A program made the position numbers and the translations under genes. From assembly GCA_035714115.1 (NCBI GenBank), contig DASTMO010000027.1:1-64000 (forward strand): a DNA stretch of 64,000 bases. Reading direction: 5' to 3'. This document shows positions 61,793 to 64,000 of the stretch, piece by piece (position 1 is the first letter of the stretch; each line of letters begins with the position of its first letter). Source of the DNA: CAMAVH01 sp035714115 (GTDB taxonomy: Bacteria; Pseudomonadota; Alphaproteobacteria; SMXQ01). Under the pieces are notes generated by a model. It was given only the letters and a program-made list of their open reading frames with translations. It was not told the DNA's origin and ran no database searches.

Positions 61793-62782
61793 TCAGACGT
61801 TCACGCGCTTCATCTGGCCGGCCGGATAACGCGTGCCGGCGGCGGCGCCCGGCGGAATGGCGGCATCGAGCCTAGCCAACTCGTCAGGCGCGAAAACGAT
61901 CTCGGTCGCCTTGAGATTCTCTTCGAGATGATTGCGCGTCTTGGCGCCGGGGATCGGGAAGATATCCGTTCCGCGCGCGAGCAGCCAAGCGAGCGCGATC
62001 TGCGGCACGGTGGCGCCTTTGGATTTGGCGATATCCTCGACGATGGCGAGCAACTGCATGTTGCGCTCGATATTGCCTTCCTGGAAACGCGGCATCTCGT
62101 GGCGGCGGTCGTCCGCCGGCAGATCGTTCTCACTGCGGAATTGGCCGGTCAGCAGGCCGCGATTGAGCGGTGCATAGGCCATGAAGGCCATGCCGAATTC
62201 GCGGCAGGCGGCGATGTTGCCGTCCTCGGCGTCGCGCGAGAACAGGGAATATTCCATCTGCAGCGAAGCGATAGGATGAACCTTGCGAGCGCGGCGCACG
62301 GAGTCCGCCGAAGCTTCCGACAGGCCGATGTAGCGGGCTTTGCCCTGCTCGACGAGCTTGGCCATGGCGCCGACGCTTTCTTCCACCGGCACGTTGGGAT
62401 CGACGCGCGACATGCACCAGACGTCGAGGCAGTCGATGCCGAGGCGTCTCAGGCTGTCTTCACACATAGAGATCAAATAGTCGGCTCGGCCGCCGCCGCG
62501 CGTCGCGCTCATGTCCTTCTCGCGCGGACTGCCCGATTTGGAATGGATGACGAACTTGTCGCGCCGGCCCTTGATGATCCGGGAGATCAGCTGCTGGTTG
62601 TGACCTTTGCCGTAGCTCGCCGAGGTGTCGAGGAAATTGACTCCCAGTTCGAAGGCGCGCTCGATCGTCGCCAGGGATTCCGCGTCGTCCGCCGCGCCGT
62701 AAGCGCCGGACATGCCCATGCATCCGAGACCGAGCGGCGAGACCATCAGATCGGTCGCGCCGAAGCGCCGCTGCTTTATCAT
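61793..62782 (-). CDS. Aldo/keto reductase with catalytic His replaced by Ser
   Basis: A 329-residue AKR-fold protein. RRFGATDLMVSPLGLGCMGMSGAYG is the family's opening (key parts LMVSPLGLGCMGMS). The catalytic Asp/Tyr are in LDTSASYGKG, and the Lys in VIHSKSG. The usual YQHRVDP motif reads WCMSRVDP here: the His of the tetrad is Ser. The cofactor-binding PIPGAKTRNHLEENL is intact. ATG 62782 is preferred with GGGAG six bases upstream. Loss of the His may change or abolish reductase activity. It is followed by an MFS gene. Confidence 0.9.
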   Translation of the reverse strand: MIKQRRFGATDLMVSPLGLGCMGMSGAYGAADDAESLATIERAFELGVNFLDTSASYGKGHNQQLISRIIKGRRDKFVIHSKSGSPREKDMSATRGGGRADYLISMCEDSLRRLGIDCLDVWCMSRVDPNVPVEESVGAMAKLVEQGKARYIGLSEASADSVRRARKVHPIASLQMEYSLFSRDAEDGNIAACREFGMAFMAYAPLNRGLLTGQFRSENDLPADDRRHEMPRFQEGNIERNMQLLAIVEDIAKSKGATVPQIALAWLLARGTDIFPIPGAKTRNHLEENLKATEIVFAPDELARLDAAIPPGAAAGTRYPAGQMKRVNV

Positions 62783-62890
62783 TTGCATCTCCCTGTGTGC
62801 CGACGCTATCGCCAAGCCGCTAACGAGGCAAGGCGAGGCTTTGCGCCCCTCTTTCCAGGGCGCGGCCGCGCGCCTACACTTGCAGGCATC

Positions 62891-63304
62891 ATGACCGATT
62901 TCGTCCTGCATCCCCGCCTCGCCGCCGACACCCTGCCGGTAATCGACCTGCCGCTCTGCCGCCTCCTGCTGATGAACGACAGCCGGTTTCCCTGGCTGAT
63001 CCTGGTGCCGCGCCTGGCCGGCGCGCGCGAGGTCGTCGATCTGTCGCCGGCCAACCGGCTGATGCTTGCCGAGGAGACCGACCTGGCCGCCGCCCTGCTG
63101 CGCGACCGCGTTCCCACCGACAAGCTGAACATCGCCGCTATCGGCAATATCGTCGAGCAGCTGCATGTTCACATCGTTGCCCGGCGTAAGGATGACGCCG
63201 CCTGGCCCGGCGTGGTCTGGGGCCATGGCAGCGCCCAGCCTTACTCGCCGGAAACCGCCGCCGCCCGGCTGGCGGATCTGCAGAACGCCTTGGCACCCCC
63301 TTAA
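62891..63304 (+). CDS. HIT-family hydrolase
   Basis: A 137-residue histidine-triad-superfamily protein. EQLHVHIVARRKDDAAWPGVVWG is the signature of the alphaproteobacterial diadenosine tetraphosphate hydrolase-like subgroup; it keeps His-x-His with a Val-Ala in the third position. SRFPWLILVPR and DLSPANRLMLAEE are also family-typical. Diverges from the aldo/keto reductase gene. Confidence 0.88.
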   Translation: MTDFVLHPRLAADTLPVIDLPLCRLLLMNDSRFPWLILVPRLAGAREVVDLSPANRLMLAEETDLAAALLRDRVPTDKLNIAAIGNIVEQLHVHIVARRKDDAAWPGVVWGHGSAQPYSPETAAARLADLQNALAPP

Positions 63305-63396
63305 GACGATGAGACTCACTGGCGGTCGACGTGGAAAGGCTGTCAAATAGCTGCGGATTGAAATGATCCGAGAGCCATATCGCAGGGGGAACGGCT

Positions 63397-64000
63397 TTGG
63401 ACGGCGCATACGATCCGGAGCATAAGAACGGCTTGAATGCCGCGCTCGATCTGCCGGCACGCGCCGTCATGCTCGGCGCCGTCTGTTTCCTGATGAGTTG
63501 GGCCGCCGTCTCGCTCACTCGCAGCACCGGTTCGGTCGCCGCCGTCTGGCCCGCCACCGCCATCCTGCTCGGCGTCCTGCTGCGCGCGCGCGCCGCACGT
63601 TGGCCAGTCTATTTGCTGACGGGCTATCTTGCCGGGGTCGGCGCCAACTTGATCTATGGCGATAATCTCGTGATCGCCGCCGGGCTGCCGCTCGGCAACG
63701 TGGTGGAGACAATTGCCGCCGCGGCCGTTCTGCGCCGCATGTTCCCGCAGGGCGTCGATCTCAAAGACATCCGCCAATTGGCCGCCCTTGTCCCCATCGC
63801 CGTGCTCGCCGCCGCGGCCTGCGGCGCGACTATCGGCGCCGGCGTCCTGCATAGCGAGCATATCGGCAGCTTCTGGCGCACCTGGTTCAACTGGTGGACG
63901 GCGGTCGGCACCGGAATCGTGCTGATCACGCCCGTCATGCTGTGCTGCAATCGGCGCGGCGAAGACGATGACGCCGCGATGCTCGAACGGCCGGGCGAAA
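63397..64000 (+). CDS. MASE1-type membrane sensor protein (3' end outside window)
   Basis: The open frame runs off the right edge after 201 residues. It begins at a TTG codon with AGGGGGA seven bases before it; the first ATG is 25 codons in. About six TM segments are visible, with STGSVAAVWPATAILLGVLL and RWPVYLLTGYLAGVGANLIYG matching the MASE1 integral membrane sensor domain. MASE1 is usually fused to histidine kinases or GGDEF/EAL domains, so an output domain should follow outside the window. Confidence 0.75.
   Translation, partial: MDGAYDPEHKNGLNAALDLPARAVMLGAVCFLMSWAAVSLTRSTGSVAAVWPATAILLGVLLRARAARWPVYLLTGYLAGVGANLIYGDNLVIAAGLPLGNVVETIAAAAVLRRMFPQGVDLKDIRQLAALVPIAVLAAAACGATIGAGVLHSEHIGSFWRTWFNWWTAVGTGIVLITPVMLCCNRRGEDDDAAMLERPGE

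Overview
The window is a gene-dense, GC-rich stretch of bacterial chromosome from an alphaproteobacterium. The evidence is an NDUFS4-like complex I accessory subunit (44661-45005), a Zur/ZnuBC zinc locus with an alphaproteobacterial-type Zur box, a SemiSWEET, a 17-kDa-antigen-like surface protein tail, Bug/TctC and TAXI binding proteins, and very frequent 4-bp ATGA gene overlaps. The order cannot be fixed from the sequence. I see no rRNA, CRISPR array, insertion sequence, prophage or plasmid replication gene. No gap between genes exceeds 300 bases. Long alternative-frame ORFs are GC-driven shadows and are left out.

Layout. 1-3911: end of a TAXI binding protein, an orphan TPR/Gly-rich/secretin lipoprotein and an exported pentapeptide-repeat protein. 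3915-11171: a two-armed signalling locus. Leftward are a Cache-like membrane sensor, a sensor-HAMP-MFS fusion and a Tat-exported ABC-type binding protein with no ABC transporter, all coupled by ATGA overlaps. Rightward are a CHASE3-PAS hybrid histidine kinase with two receiver domains, a single-domain response regulator and an Hpt protein. 11200-16403: an ABC-F ATPase, an orphan TctC-like binding protein, a 61-aa protein and a UbiD-family decarboxylase. 16561-21169: HBM-type chemoreceptor, OsmC protein, MFS exporter, Nudix hydrolase. 21274-25112: sulfur amino acid genes cysK, sseA and metC plus a methyltransferase. 25109-27795: znuB-znuC-zur, with a near-perfect Zur operator lying between zur and the divergent hisI.

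27798-29562: GhrA-like reductase and a GDPD phosphodiesterase. 29612-36669: a seven-gene leftward operon with all parts of a Dpp/Opp-type ABC importer plus a metallophosphoesterase and a second GDPD enzyme. It resembles in logic the agrocinopine (acc) system: import of a phosphodiester followed by intracellular cleavage. 36816-43719: an orphan glycosyltransferase-like protein, a cytosolic pentapeptide-repeat protein, GMC oxidoreductase, SemiSWEET, BON lipoprotein, thioesterase, GFA protein and small envelope proteins. 43953-45746: two tandem paralogous small proteins of unknown family, tRNA-Arg(TCT), the NDUFS4-like subunit, tRNA-Pro(TGG) and a DUF192 protein. 45840-50606: double cold-shock protein, UIT/NhaD-like antiporter, ChaN-like lipoprotein, Panacea-like protein, a hypothetical protein and a Sel1-like protein. 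50625-57588: DHA2 exporter, GST, TauD-type dioxygenase, an archaeal-RibK-like protein, NTF2-like protein, DMT transporter, cupin and MFS. 57585-64000: FMN reductase, 2-hydroxyacid dehydrogenase, SpmA-SpmB-type membrane protein, MFS, aldo/keto reductase with an altered catalytic residue, HIT protein and the start of a MASE1 sensor.

The strongest candidates for something undescribed are the sensor/MFS/binding-protein plus phosphorelay locus (3915-11171), the phosphodiester import operon (29612-36669), the RibK-like protein (53773-54168) and the orphan TPR-secretin lipoprotein (777-2813). All assignments come from reading motifs; no database search was run.
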